64,000 nucleotides of DNA from Comamonadaceae bacterium (GTDB lineage: Bacteria > Pseudomonadota > Gammaproteobacteria > Burkholderiales > Burkholderiaceae_C), in NCBI GenBank assembly GCA_947476465.1, contig CANJQN010000022.1, forward strand, positions 1 to 64,000, given 5' to 3'. The first letter of the stretch is position 1. Each line of letters starts with the position of its first letter. The position numbers were made by a program, and so were the translations under genes. Shown here piece by piece: positions 1 through 8,107 of the stretch. Under the pieces are notes generated by a model. It saw nothing but the letters and a program-made list of their open reading frames with translations. It searched no databases and was not told the origin of the DNA.

Positions 1-330
1 CGCGGGTGGGGCCGGCAGGCGGAGGGCCCCGTCGGTCCGTGCGCGGGAGCGCACTGGACCATCGGGAGGAGCCGGCCGGCCCCACCCGCGCCGCGCGCGT
101 GGCCGGAGAAAGTAGAACGCGCAAGGCAGCCTTCTACGGCCAGGAGCGCGCTGCGCGCCTGGGGTGGGCCCGCTCCCCCCTGAACCCTTCGGGTTTTTAA
201 AGGGAACCCTCCGCGTGCCCGCCCCAGGCACGCAGCGCTTTGGGCTCTCGGACCGTCTCGCGCCGGAAGAGGCCCCGCCCGTGCAGCGCGCTTGGCCGGA
301 GAAAGCAGAGCGCGCAAGGCATTGGCGGCT
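1..330 (+). repeat. Modular palindromic dispersed repeat, left copy
   Basis: No gene is seen here. Bases 1-90 match the reverse complement of 59445-59534 with about two differences, and they are internally palindromic (GCGGGTGGGGCCGGC near 2-16 pairs with GCCGGCCCCACCCGC near 76-90). Bases about 127-265 match the reverse complement of about 59620-59762 and form a second hairpin module (GCCTGGGG...CCCCAGGC). Bases about 278-320 repeat the tail of the first module (GCGCGCTTGGCCGGAGAAAG). So this copy reads module 1, module 2, module 1 tail, while the right copy reads module 2, module 1. The window begins inside the element, so its left end is unknown. Confidence 0.85.
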
Positions 331-368
331 ACGATGGCCCCTATCCGTACACAACAGCCGGCGCCCCC

Positions 369-2441
369 ATGAGCCAGCCCCACCTCGCCGAACCCGCCGC
401 CAAGCCAGCCCCCACCCTGCAGGTCAAGGGCGCCTGCCCGCACGACTGCCCCGACACCTGCTCGCTCGTCACCACTGTCGAGAACGGCATTGCCATCAAG
501 GTGCAGGGCAATCCGGACCATCCGCTCACCGATGGCGTGCTGTGCGCCAAGGTGGCACGGTACCCCGAGCGCACCTACCACCCCGAACGGGTGTTGCGGC
601 CGCTGCGCCGCACCGGCCCCAAGGGCTCGGGCCGCTTCGAGCCGGTGAGCTGGGATGAAGCCCTGGACGACATCGCCGTCCGCCTCAAGGCCATCGCCGC
701 GCGCGATCCACAGGCCATCGTGCCCTACAGCTATGCCGGCACCATGGGCCTGGTGCAGGGCGAGAGCATGGCCGCGCGCTTTTTCAATCGGCTGGGCGCT
801 TCGCTGCTGGACCGCACCATCTGCTCGGCCGCCGGCACTGAGGCGCTGGTGCAGACCCTGGGCGGCAAGCTGGGCATGAAGGTGGAGTTTTTCGCCCAGT
901 CCAAGCTGATCCTGATCTGGGGCAGCAACTCCATCACCAGCAACCTGCATTTTTGGCGCCTGGCCCAGCAGGCCAAGCGCGACGGCGCCCGGCTGGTGTG
1001 CATCGATCCCCGCCGAACTGAAACCGCCGAAAAGTGCCACGAGCACCTGCAACTGCTGCCCGGCACCGACGCCGCTCTGGCCCTGGCCCTCATGCACGAG
1101 CTGGTAAGCAACGACTGGCTCGACCACGACTACATCGCTCGCCACACCCTTGGCTGGGAGGCCCTGCGCGAGCGCGCCCTGCTCTGGACGCCCGAACGGG
1201 CCGCACAAGTCTGTGGCCTCGATGCCCAGCGGATCCGCGCCCTGGCCCGCGACTGGGGCACCACCCGGCCAGCGGCCATCCGCCTGAACTACGGCATGCA
1301 GCGCGTGCGTGGCGGCGGCAATGCGGCGCGTGCCATCGCCTGCCTGCCGGCGCTCACCGGCGCCTGGCGGCATCCCGCTGGCGGGCTGCTGTTGTCGAAC
1401 TCGGGGCGCTTTCCGATCGACCGGCAGGCCCTGCAGCGGCCCGATCTCATGCCTGGCGGTGTCCCCCGCACCATCAACATGAGCACCATCGGCGACGACC
1501 TGCTGCACGCGGCATCGGACAGCTTCGGCCCGCGTATCGAGGCGCTTCTCGTCTACAACAGCAACCCGGTAGCCGTGGCGCCGCAGTCGCCCCGGGTGGT
1601 ACGGGGCTTTGCCCGTGATGACCTGTTCACCGTGGTGCTGGAGCACTTTCGCACCGACACCGCCGATTACGCCGACTACATCCTGCCGGCCACCACGCAG
1701 CTGGAGCACTGGGACGTTCACCCCGCGTACGGCCACACTGATGTGCTGCTGAACCGACCGGCCATCGCGCCGCTGGGACAGGCACTGCCCAACACCGAAA
1801 TCTTCCGCCAGCTGGCGGCGCGCATGGGTTTTTCCGATCCCTGCTTTGCCGATAGCGATGAGCAGTTGTGCCGACAGGCCTATGGGGACAGGGTTGATTT
1901 CGAGCAACTGCTGGCGCAGGGCTGGGCCCACCTGCCGGTGCCCGATGCGCCCTTCGCCGAGGGCGGCTTCGCCACGCCCTCCGGGCGCTGCGAATTCTTC
2001 AGCGAGCGGCTGGCGCGGCAAGGGCTCGATGGCCTGCCGGACCACCTGCCCAACTACGAGCAGCCGGGCCAATCCGCGCAGTACCCGTTGGCCATGATCT
2101 CGCCGCCCGCGCGCAACTTCCTTAACTCCAGCTTCGTCAACCTGAAAAGCCTGCGCGACATCGAGGGCGAGCCGCTGCTGGAGATCCACCCGGCCGACGC
2201 CGCAGCGCGCGGCATCGCCGACGGCGGCTTCGTGCGGGTGTTCAACGACCGGGGGGACTACCACTGCAGCGCCCGCGTCTCGTCCGCCGCGCGCCCGGGC
2301 GTGGTCAACGGCCTGGGCGTCTGGTGGCGCAAGATGGGCGCGCGCGGCACCAACGTCAATGAGCTCACAAGCCAGCGCCTGACCGACCTGGGCCGCGGCC
2401 CGGTGTTCTACGACTGCCTGGTCGAGGTCGAAGCGGCGTGA
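369..2441 (+). CDS. Molybdopterin-dependent oxidoreductase (BisC/formate dehydrogenase-like family)
   Basis: A 690-residue cytoplasmic-type molybdopterin oxidoreductase. Near the N-terminus the pattern CPHDCPDTC followed about 40 residues later by LCAK gives the four cysteines for a [4Fe-4S] cluster. The middle carries typical molybdopterin-binding stretches (IWGSNS, CIDPRRTETA) and the last 120 residues form the molydopterin dinucleotide-binding domain (LEIHPADAAARGI). No Tat signal is visible. An in-frame ATG lies 129 bases upstream, inside the dispersed repeat; I chose 369 because the conserved region starts soon after it. The stop overlaps the next start (ATGA). The substrate cannot be named from the sequence. 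Confidence 0.88.
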   Translation: MSQPHLAEPAAKPAPTLQVKGACPHDCPDTCSLVTTVENGIAIKVQGNPDHPLTDGVLCAKVARYPERTYHPERVLRPLRRTGPKGSGRFEPVSWDEALDDIAVRLKAIAARDPQAIVPYSYAGTMGLVQGESMAARFFNRLGASLLDRTICSAAGTEALVQTLGGKLGMKVEFFAQSKLILIWGSNSITSNLHFWRLAQQAKRDGARLVCIDPRRTETAEKCHEHLQLLPGTDAALALALMHELVSNDWLDHDYIARHTLGWEALRERALLWTPERAAQVCGLDAQRIRALARDWGTTRPAAIRLNYGMQRVRGGGNAARAIACLPALTGAWRHPAGGLLLSNSGRFPIDRQALQRPDLMPGGVPRTINMSTIGDDLLHAASDSFGPRIEALLVYNSNPVAVAPQSPRVVRGFARDDLFTVVLEHFRTDTADYADYILPATTQLEHWDVHPAYGHTDVLLNRPAIAPLGQALPNTEIFRQLAARMGFSDPCFADSDEQLCRQAYGDRVDFEQLLAQGWAHLPVPDAPFAEGGFATPSGRCEFFSERLARQGLDGLPDHLPNYEQPGQSAQYPLAMISPPARNFLNSSFVNLKSLRDIEGEPLLEIHPADAAARGIADGGFVRVFNDRGDYHCSARVSSAARPGVVNGLGVWWRKMGARGTNVNELTSQRLTDLGRGPVFYDCLVEVEAA

Positions 2442-3541
2442 AGCGGGGCTGGCGGGTGGCATCCTTCGCGGGCATGGTCGGGGTGGCAGTGGCCGCACTG
2501 GGGCTGGGCGGTTGCGGCAACCTCGGCTACTACTGGGATTCGGCCTCGGGACACATGACCATGATGGCGGCGGCGCGCCCGGTGCCCGACTGGCTGGCCG
2601 ACGAGGCCGCGCCGCAGCCGCTCAAGCAGCGGCTCGAACTGAGCCTGCGCATCCGCCGCTTCGCCAGCGACGCGCTGATGCTGCCCGACAACGCCAGCTA
2701 CACCCGCTATGCCGATCTGCACCGGCCCGCCGCGGTGTGGAACGTGGTCGCGGCGCCCGAGCTCTCGCTCACCTTGCATCGCTGGTGCTTTCCGGTCACC
2801 GGTTGCGTGGGCTATCGCGGCTACTTCGACGAGGCCGCCGCCCAGGTGCAGGCACAGCAGCTGCGCGAGCAGGGCCTGGAGGCCAGCGTCTACCCGGTGC
2901 CCGCCTATTCCACGCTGGGCTGGATGAACTGGGCCGGCGGCGACCCGCTGCTCAACACCTTCATCCACTACCCCGAGGGCGAGCTGGCGCGCCTGATCTT
3001 CCATGAACTGGCGCACCAGGTGCTGTATGTGAAGGACGACACCCCCTTCAACGAATCCTTTGCCACCGCCGTCGAGCGCCTCGGCGGTGCGATCTACCTG
3101 AACACCCAGGCCGGCGACGGCGCGCGCCGGGAGTATGCGCAGTACAACGAGCGCCGGCTGGCGTTTCGCGCCCTGGTGCGCGGCACGCGCGAGCGGCTGG
3201 CTGCCATCTACGGCCAGGGCCAGCCGCAGCCGGCAGAGCTCGAAGCCCAGCGCCGGCGCAAGGCGCAAGCCATGAGTGAGTTTCGCGCCGGCTATGCCCA
3301 GCTGCGCGAGCGCTGGGGCCTGGACGCCGCCCGGATGCGCCTGACCGACCGCTGGGTGGCCGAGGCCAACAATGCGAGCTTCGGCGCCATGGCGGCCTAT
3401 GACGAACTGGTGCCCGGCTTCGAAGCGCTGTTCGAGCGAGAGGGGCGCGACTGGCGGCGCTTTTATGAAGCCGTAAGGCAATTGGCGCAGGAGCCGGCCG
3501 ACGTGCGGCGCAAGCGACTCAAGGCCCTGGGCGGCTCATGA
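2438..3541 (+). CDS. Putative aminopeptidase lipoprotein (COG4324-like)
   Basis: A 367-residue protein with a lipoprotein signal: a basic start, a hydrophobic stretch and the lipobox LGGC with Cys26, so it is probably anchored to an envelope membrane. HELAHQ at residues 189-194 is a zinc-metallopeptidase HExxH motif, followed by FNESFATAVE, which supplies a likely third zinc ligand. This matches the family annotated as predicted aminopeptidase (COG4324). It starts within the stop codon of the oxidoreductase gene (ATGA overlap), so the two are co-transcribed, although no functional link is obvious. The stop is followed at once by a palindromic repeat. Confidence 0.85.
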   Translation: MKRGWRVASFAGMVGVAVAALGLGGCGNLGYYWDSASGHMTMMAAARPVPDWLADEAAPQPLKQRLELSLRIRRFASDALMLPDNASYTRYADLHRPAAVWNVVAAPELSLTLHRWCFPVTGCVGYRGYFDEAAAQVQAQQLREQGLEASVYPVPAYSTLGWMNWAGGDPLLNTFIHYPEGELARLIFHELAHQVLYVKDDTPFNESFATAVERLGGAIYLNTQAGDGARREYAQYNERRLAFRALVRGTRERLAAIYGQGQPQPAELEAQRRRKAQAMSEFRAGYAQLRERWGLDAARMRLTDRWVAEANNASFGAMAAYDELVPGFEALFEREGRDWRRFYEAVRQLAQEPADVRRKRLKALGGS

Positions 3542-3601
3542 CCGTTCGCCCTGAGCCTGTCGAAGGGCTCGCACAGGCTTCGACTGGCTCAGCCCGAACG
3601 G
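3542..3601 (+). repeat. Palindromic dispersed repeat, copy 1
   Basis: A 60-base imperfect inverted repeat starting directly after the lipoprotein stop codon. The left arm begins CCGTTCGCCCTGAGCC and the right arm ends GGCTCAGCCCGAACGG. A 50-base relative with the same arms is at 38796-38845. Elements with this core are scattered through many Comamonadaceae genomes. It may act as a transcript 3' end between convergent genes. Confidence 0.85.
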
Positions 3602-3626
3602 AAAATGGTCTCTTGAGTGGTAGACC

Positions 3627-3884
3627 TCACTCATCGAGCGAGCCGATCAGATCGATGTACTGCTGCATCGCAGCCTCGCGCGCTGTGCCCTTGAGTGCGT
3701 TCCACGCGTCCCATTTGGCGCGGGCCACCATGTCGCCAAAGCCTGGCTTTGGCGTGGTCACGTCGCCCAGGGTGGCCTGCTTGTACAGCGCGTAGAGCTT
3801 GAGCAGCGTCGCGTTGTCGGGCCGCTCGGTCAGGTTTTTGGAATTGGCGAAGGCTTGGTCGAAACTGGCTTGAAGGTCGGGCAT
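3627..3884 (-). CDS. Acyl-CoA-binding protein
   Basis: An 85-residue ACBP-family protein that binds medium- and long-chain acyl-CoA esters in the cytoplasm. The length fits the family (about 86 residues), and the family core is visible: YALYKQATLGD, KPGF, and AKWDAW. An in-frame ATG 14 codons upstream gives a proline-rich leader not typical of the family, so the internal ATG at 3884 is preferred. It is the last gene of a minus-strand group with the helical-repeat gene (43 bases upstream) and the phasin. The context of acyl-CoA and PHA granules suggests a role in the storage or handling of acyl chains. Confidence 0.88.
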   Translation of the reverse strand: MPDLQASFDQAFANSKNLTERPDNATLLKLYALYKQATLGDVTTPKPGFGDMVARAKWDAWNALKGTAREAAMQQYIDLIGSLDE

Positions 3885-3927
3885 GGGAGGTCGCACGGGT
3901 GGGGCGGGAGGCTGCAGGACCGGCATG

Positions 3928-4722
3928 TTAGCCGGGCCGCAAGCTCGGCTGCACCTTCAGTTCAACGCGCGCCCGCTCGACGTGCATCCGTTCCACGGCG
4001 TCCAGGGGATCGCGGCCGGCCGCCTGCGCCCACAGCGCAGCGGCTTCCTCGCTGGCGGCTTCGCCTTCCAGCAGAACCAGGGCCTTCGCGGCCTCCATCG
4101 GCACGGCGGCCGAGCCAGGGTTCAGCCGCAGCCCCTCGCGGATCATCCGAAGGCCGATGTCGCGCTTGGCGCCGTAGGTCATGCTGCCGATGAGCGCGCC
4201 AATCTTGTCGATGGTCTCGGCATGAAAGACGCCCAGGGCGGTGTGCCCGTGGGCGTGGCGCGGCAGCAGCTCGATGGTGCGGTGCAGCGCATCGCGCACC
4301 CGGGGCCCCAGGCCTTGGGCCACCGATTGGGCCACGCTGATGCTCTGGCAGTAGCGGGCAACACAGTAGGCTTGCCAGAACCATGCGTTGGCGTTTCCGG
4401 GTTCGCGCGCCGCCTGTTCGCCGGCGCGTTCGGCCGCCTTCAGCAGCAGATCCTGGCGGGTGGCCTCGCGTGGCTCCAGGTGGCAGGCGTAGACGGCCGT
4501 GGCCTGGTTGGCCAGGGTGATGCCGGCGCCGCCAGCCGCCAGACCGGCCATCATGGCCCGTTGGAAATCGCCTTCGTGGTAGTACGCCCAGGCCCGCAGG
4601 ACAGCGGGGTCGCCGGGCAGGGGTTCACCATCGCCCGCATGCAGCCTATCCCACAGCGCAACCACGCGATCGGCGTCGAAACGGTGTTCGCCGTGATAGG
4701 GGCAGGGCGTCCATGCAGCCAT
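3928..4722 (-). CDS. Uncharacterised helical-repeat (TPR-like) protein
   Basis: A 264-residue protein without a signal peptide or membrane segment. It is rich in alanine-based helices with TPR-like spacing (ANQATAVYACHLEP, AREPGNANAWFWQAYCVARY, LPRHAHGHTALGVFHAE, GLRLNPGSAAVPMEAAKAL), which suggests three to five helix-pair repeats used for protein binding. A good Shine-Dalgarno (AGGAG on the minus strand) precedes the ATG. It lies between the phasin and the acyl-CoA-binding protein on the same strand. I do not recognise a specific family function. Confidence 0.75.
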   Translation of the reverse strand: MAAWTPCPYHGEHRFDADRVVALWDRLHAGDGEPLPGDPAVLRAWAYYHEGDFQRAMMAGLAAGGAGITLANQATAVYACHLEPREATRQDLLLKAAERAGEQAAREPGNANAWFWQAYCVARYCQSISVAQSVAQGLGPRVRDALHRTIELLPRHAHGHTALGVFHAETIDKIGALIGSMTYGAKRDIGLRMIREGLRLNPGSAAVPMEAAKALVLLEGEAASEEAAALWAQAAGRDPLDAVERMHVERARVELKVQPSLRPG

Positions 4723-4835
4723 GCGCTTGTCTCCTTGTGATCGTCGGCGGCGGGCGCCCGGTCCGCAAGGACCGTGGAGCCCGCCACCTTTTCAGGCGCA
4801 GGTTAACAGTGACGCATGACAAGCGTGTGGCTCAT

Positions 4836-4849
4836 TTGACCTGGATCAA
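4836..4849 (-). promoter_or_regulatory. FNR/Anr-type box
   Basis: Read on the minus strand this is TTGATCCAGGTCAA, one base away from the TTGAT-N4-ATCAA consensus and of the TTGAT-N4-GTCAA form common for Anr/FNR. It overlaps the phasin stop codon and is centred about 120 bases before the start of the helical-repeat gene, so it could drive that gene and the ACBP gene under low oxygen. The functional role is inferred. Confidence 0.5.
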
Positions 4850-5298
4850 GGCGCGGGCGGCACCTGCGCGCCCATCGCGCGCTCGGTCAGCAGCTCGACC
4901 GTACGCTCCAGCGCTTCGACGCGCGCCTGCAGCGCCGCGACCTCGCGCGCGCTGGCCAGGCCCATGCGGTCCAGGGTCTGCGCCATGCCCTGCTCGACCC
5001 GGCTTCCCACGCGCTCCCACTGGCCGCTGGCGCGCTGCGTCAGGTCGTCCGCCAGGTCGGCCATCCGATGGCCGGCCTGCGTCATCTTCTCGCCGGCGGT
5101 TGTTCGCGTCTTGCCCTGCATCGCCGCGCCTTCGCGCACCAGTGAGTCGAACAGCTTGCCGCCTTCCTCCTGGGCCCTGGCGAAGGCGCCCAGGCCGGCC
5201 AGCCAGATCTGGTTGACGGATTCGCGCAGGTTTGAATCGCCGCGCTGATCCTGCGCGTGGCGGTCCTCGGGGCGGGATGTGGGGTCGTCCTTGTCCAT
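4846..5298 (-). CDS. Phasin-family PHA granule-associated protein
   Basis: A 150-residue protein of the poly(hydroxyalkanoate) granule-associated family (PhaI/PhaF-type phasin). The core region reads NQIWLAGLGAFARAQEEGGKLFDSLV, typical for this family, followed by amphipathic helix and a C-terminal heptad-like segment (VAALQARVEALERTVELL) suited to coiled-coil oligomerisation. It would coat PHA inclusions in the cytoplasm. It is transcribed divergently from the polysaccharide cluster, with a 151-base gap to rfbB. Other phasins have a longer Ala/Lys-rich tail, absent here. Confidence 0.85.
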   Translation of the reverse strand: MDKDDPTSRPEDRHAQDQRGDSNLRESVNQIWLAGLGAFARAQEEGGKLFDSLVREGAAMQGKTRTTAGEKMTQAGHRMADLADDLTQRASGQWERVGSRVEQGMAQTLDRMGLASAREVAALQARVEALERTVELLTERAMGAQVPPAP

Positions 5299-5449
5299 GG
5301 TGTGCTCCGGCGAGTGGCTGATGAATTGATGAATTGAGGCAATCCCAGATTGACACTCGCCACTCTACGCCGCGCCGCCCGGCCGTGGGGGCGGCGGGCC
5401 GGTGGTGGATGCGATAATTTTCCGCCCCTCCAACCCATCCGGCTTCCCC

Positions 5450-6505
5450 ATGATTCTGGTCACTGGCGGTGCCGGTTTCATCGGCGCTAATTTCGTGCTC
5501 GACTGGCTCGCGCAGACCAGCGAGCCGCTGGTCAACGTCGACAAGCTCACCTACGCCGGCAACCGTGACAGCCTGGCCGTGCTGGCCCAGGACCCCCGCC
5601 ATGTCTTCGTTGAAGGCGACATCGCCGACCGCGCGCTGATGGCCGAGCAGCTGCGCCGCCACCGGCCGCGCGCGGTGCTCCACTTCGCCGCCGAGACCCA
5701 CGTCGACCGCTCCATCGTCGGCCCCGAGGCCTTCATCGAATCGAACATCCTGGGCACCTTCGGCCTGCTGGAGGCGACGCGCGCCTATCTGGACAGCCTG
5801 GACGCGCCGGCCCGCGAGGTCTTTCGCTTCCTGCATGTCTCCACTGACGAGGTGTTCGGCTCCCTGGCGCCGCACGAGGCCGCCTTCACCGAGGCGCACC
5901 GCTACGCACCCAACAGCCCCTACGCCGCCAGCAAGGCCGCCAGCGACCATCTGGTGCGCGCCTGGCATCGCACCTACGGCGTGCCGGTGCTCACCACCCA
6001 CTGCTCCAACAACTACGGTCCCTACCAGCTGCAGGACAAGCTGATTCCGCTGTGCATCGTCAATGCGCTGGCCGGCAAGCCGCTGCCGCTGTATGGCGAC
6101 GGCCTGCAGGTGCGCGACTGGCTGCACGTGCAGGACCACTGCCGCGCGCTGCGCCGCGTGCTCGAGGCGGGCCGGGTCGGCGGCACCTACGCCATCGGCG
6201 GGCGCAGCGAGCGCGCCAACATCGAGGTGGTGCGCGCCGTCTGCGCCATCCTCGACGCGCTGCGTCCGCGGCCGGACGCCCGCGCCTACGCGGACCAGAT
6301 CGTGCATGTGGCCGACCGGCGCGGGCATGACCGGCGTTACGCCATCGACCCCGCCAAGCTGACGCGCGAACTCGGCTGGCGCCCCGGCCGCACCTTCGAG
6401 GACGGCCTGCGCGCCACGGTGCAGTGGTACCTGGACCATCCTGGTTGGTTGCGCGGCGCGCAGCCGACCGAGGCGACTGCGCCGCCCACGGCCCTCACGC
6501 CATGA
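5450..6505 (+). CDS. rfbB: dTDP-glucose 4,6-dehydratase
   Basis: A 351-residue short-chain dehydrogenase (extended SDR) that turns dTDP-D-glucose into dTDP-4-keto-6-deoxy-D-glucose, step two of dTDP-L-rhamnose synthesis. It starts MILVTGGAGFIGANFV (NAD-binding GxxGxxG), has the family phrase STDEVFGSL, the YAASK active-site YxxxK and SNNYGPYQ. An upstream in-frame ATG adds 16 residues not found in the family, so 5450 is chosen. It opens the cluster and overlaps rfbD by ATGA. A GATAAT sequence at 5413-5418 could be a -10 element, but no convincing -35 was found. Confidence 0.95.
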   Translation: MILVTGGAGFIGANFVLDWLAQTSEPLVNVDKLTYAGNRDSLAVLAQDPRHVFVEGDIADRALMAEQLRRHRPRAVLHFAAETHVDRSIVGPEAFIESNILGTFGLLEATRAYLDSLDAPAREVFRFLHVSTDEVFGSLAPHEAAFTEAHRYAPNSPYAASKAASDHLVRAWHRTYGVPVLTTHCSNNYGPYQLQDKLIPLCIVNALAGKPLPLYGDGLQVRDWLHVQDHCRALRRVLEAGRVGGTYAIGGRSERANIEVVRAVCAILDALRPRPDARAYADQIVHVADRRGHDRRYAIDPAKLTRELGWRPGRTFEDGLRATVQWYLDHPGWLRGAQPTEATAPPTALTP

Positions 6506-7398
6506 AGATCCTGCTGTTCGGCAAGAACGGGCAACTGGGCTGGGAGCTGCGGCGCAGCCTGGCTCCGCTGGGCGAGTTGGTGGCATTGGGGTCGAGCGGC
6601 GAAGCCTGGCCCTGCGACTTTCGCGAACCGGCCCGCCTGGCCGACACGGTGCGGGCGCTGCGGCCCGACCTCATCGTCAATGCCGTGGCCTACACCGCCG
6701 TGGATGCGGCCGAGACCGATCGCGACACCGCCCACCGCATCAACGCGCAGGCCCCCGGCGTGCTGGCCGAGGCGGCGCAGGCCCTGGGGGCGACCCTGGT
6801 GCAATTTTCCAGCGACTACGTGTTCGACGGCGGTGGCGCGCGGCCCTGGCGCGAGGACGACGCGGCGGCGCCGCTCAACGTGTATGGTGCCTCCAAGCTC
6901 GAAGGTGAGCGCCGCGTGGCGCAGGCCTGTACCCGTCACCTGATCTTTCGCACCAGCTGGGTCCATGCGCCGCGCGGCGCGAACTTCGTGCAGACCGTGC
7001 TGCGGCTGGCCCGCGAGCGCGAGCGGCTCAAGATGGTCGACGACCAGATCGGCGCACCCACCGGCGCCGACCTGCTGGCGGACATCGCCGCGCACGCGAT
7101 CCGGGCGGTACGGGCCCAGCCGGCCCTGTGTGGGCTCTACCACGCGGCCGCCGCGGGCGAGACCAGCTGGCGCGGCTACGCGCATTTCCTGGTGACCCTG
7201 GCCGGCGAGCTGGGGGTGCCCCTGAAACTGCACCCCGAGGCCATCGAGCCGGTGGCGAGCCAGGCTTTCCCCGCACCGGCGCGGCGGCCGCTCAATTCGC
7301 GGCTGGACACCACGCGCCTGCAGACGGCGTTCGGGCTGACGATGCCCGACTGGCGCGCCGGCGTCGAGCGAACCCTGCGCGAGACTCTGCGAGCATGA
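6502..7398 (+). CDS. rfbD: dTDP-4-dehydrorhamnose reductase
   Basis: A 298-residue SDR enzyme that reduces dTDP-4-keto-L-rhamnose to dTDP-L-rhamnose with NAD(P)H. The N-terminus MKILLFGKNGQLGWEL is the RmlD cofactor-binding signature, and the active site lies in YGASKLEGE; SSDYVFDG is the usual family phrase. It overlaps the rfbB stop and the rfbC start by ATGA, so the three are translationally coupled. Confidence 0.95.
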   Translation: MKILLFGKNGQLGWELRRSLAPLGELVALGSSGEAWPCDFREPARLADTVRALRPDLIVNAVAYTAVDAAETDRDTAHRINAQAPGVLAEAAQALGATLVQFSSDYVFDGGGARPWREDDAAAPLNVYGASKLEGERRVAQACTRHLIFRTSWVHAPRGANFVQTVLRLARERERLKMVDDQIGAPTGADLLADIAAHAIRAVRAQPALCGLYHAAAAGETSWRGYAHFLVTLAGELGVPLKLHPEAIEPVASQAFPAPARRPLNSRLDTTRLQTAFGLTMPDWRAGVERTLRETLRA

Positions 7399-7979
7399 CT
7401 TCGCCCCCCCCCATCAAGGTCACACCCAGCGCCATCCCCGGCGTGCTGCTGATCGAGCCGCGCGTGTTCGGCGACGCCCGGGGCCATTTCTTCGAGAGCT
7501 TCAACGCCCGAGACTTCGAGGCCGCCACCGGCCTGGCGGCGGGCTTCGTGCAGGACAACCAGTCGCACTCGCTACGCGGCGTGCTGCGCGGGCTGCACTT
7601 CCAGCGTCGCCGCCCCCAGGGCAAGCTGGTGCGGGTGATCGCCGGGACCGTGTTCGACGTGGCGGTCGACTTGCGCGCCGGCTCGCCCTGCTTTGGCCGC
7701 TGGGTGGGCCAGGAGCTGTCCGCCGAGAACCGGCGCCAGCTGTGGATCCCGCCCGGCTTCGCGCATGGCTTTCTGGTGCGAAGTGAGTTTGCCGATGTTG
7801 TCTACAAAGTCACGGACTATTACGACCCGGCTGACGAACATGCCTTGATCTGGAACGACCATCGCTTGGCCATCGCCTGGCCGCTCGACACCGGCGCACC
7901 CCTCCTGTCTGAGAAGGACCGCGCCGGCGCGTCGTTTGCCATGGTTGAGTCGGAGATGGCCGGTCCAGCGAGGGGCTGA
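7395..7979 (+). CDS. rfbC: dTDP-4-dehydrorhamnose 3,5-epimerase
   Basis: A 194-residue cupin-fold epimerase, third enzyme after the dehydratase in dTDP-L-rhamnose synthesis. RGLHFQ carries the catalytic His, and the stretch IPPGFAHGFLV is typical. The usual partner rfbA (glucose-1-phosphate thymidylyltransferase) is not between or beside the rfb genes: the 128 bases before the next gene hold no coding region. Either an rfbA elsewhere or another thymidylyltransferase must supply dTDP-glucose. Confidence 0.95.
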   Translation: MTSPPPIKVTPSAIPGVLLIEPRVFGDARGHFFESFNARDFEAATGLAAGFVQDNQSHSLRGVLRGLHFQRRRPQGKLVRVIAGTVFDVAVDLRAGSPCFGRWVGQELSAENRRQLWIPPGFAHGFLVRSEFADVVYKVTDYYDPADEHALIWNDHRLAIAWPLDTGAPLLSEKDRAGASFAMVESEMAGPARG

Positions 7980-8107
7980 CCGTCGGCCAGCGCCCCACGG
8001 TTGCTCACCGTCGCGTTCCCGAAGTCCTAGAATCGGCCTCATGCGAGCGGCCGGCACCCCCGGCAAGGCGGCATGCCGCCCTCGCGCAACAAGAAGCGTC
8101 GCACCGA

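Noticed and set aside
4832..6586. A 584-codon open frame on the minus strand over the phasin gene and rfbB
   Set aside because: It is a GC-driven antisense frame. rfbB on the plus strand has full family motifs, and the antisense protein has no recognisable domain.
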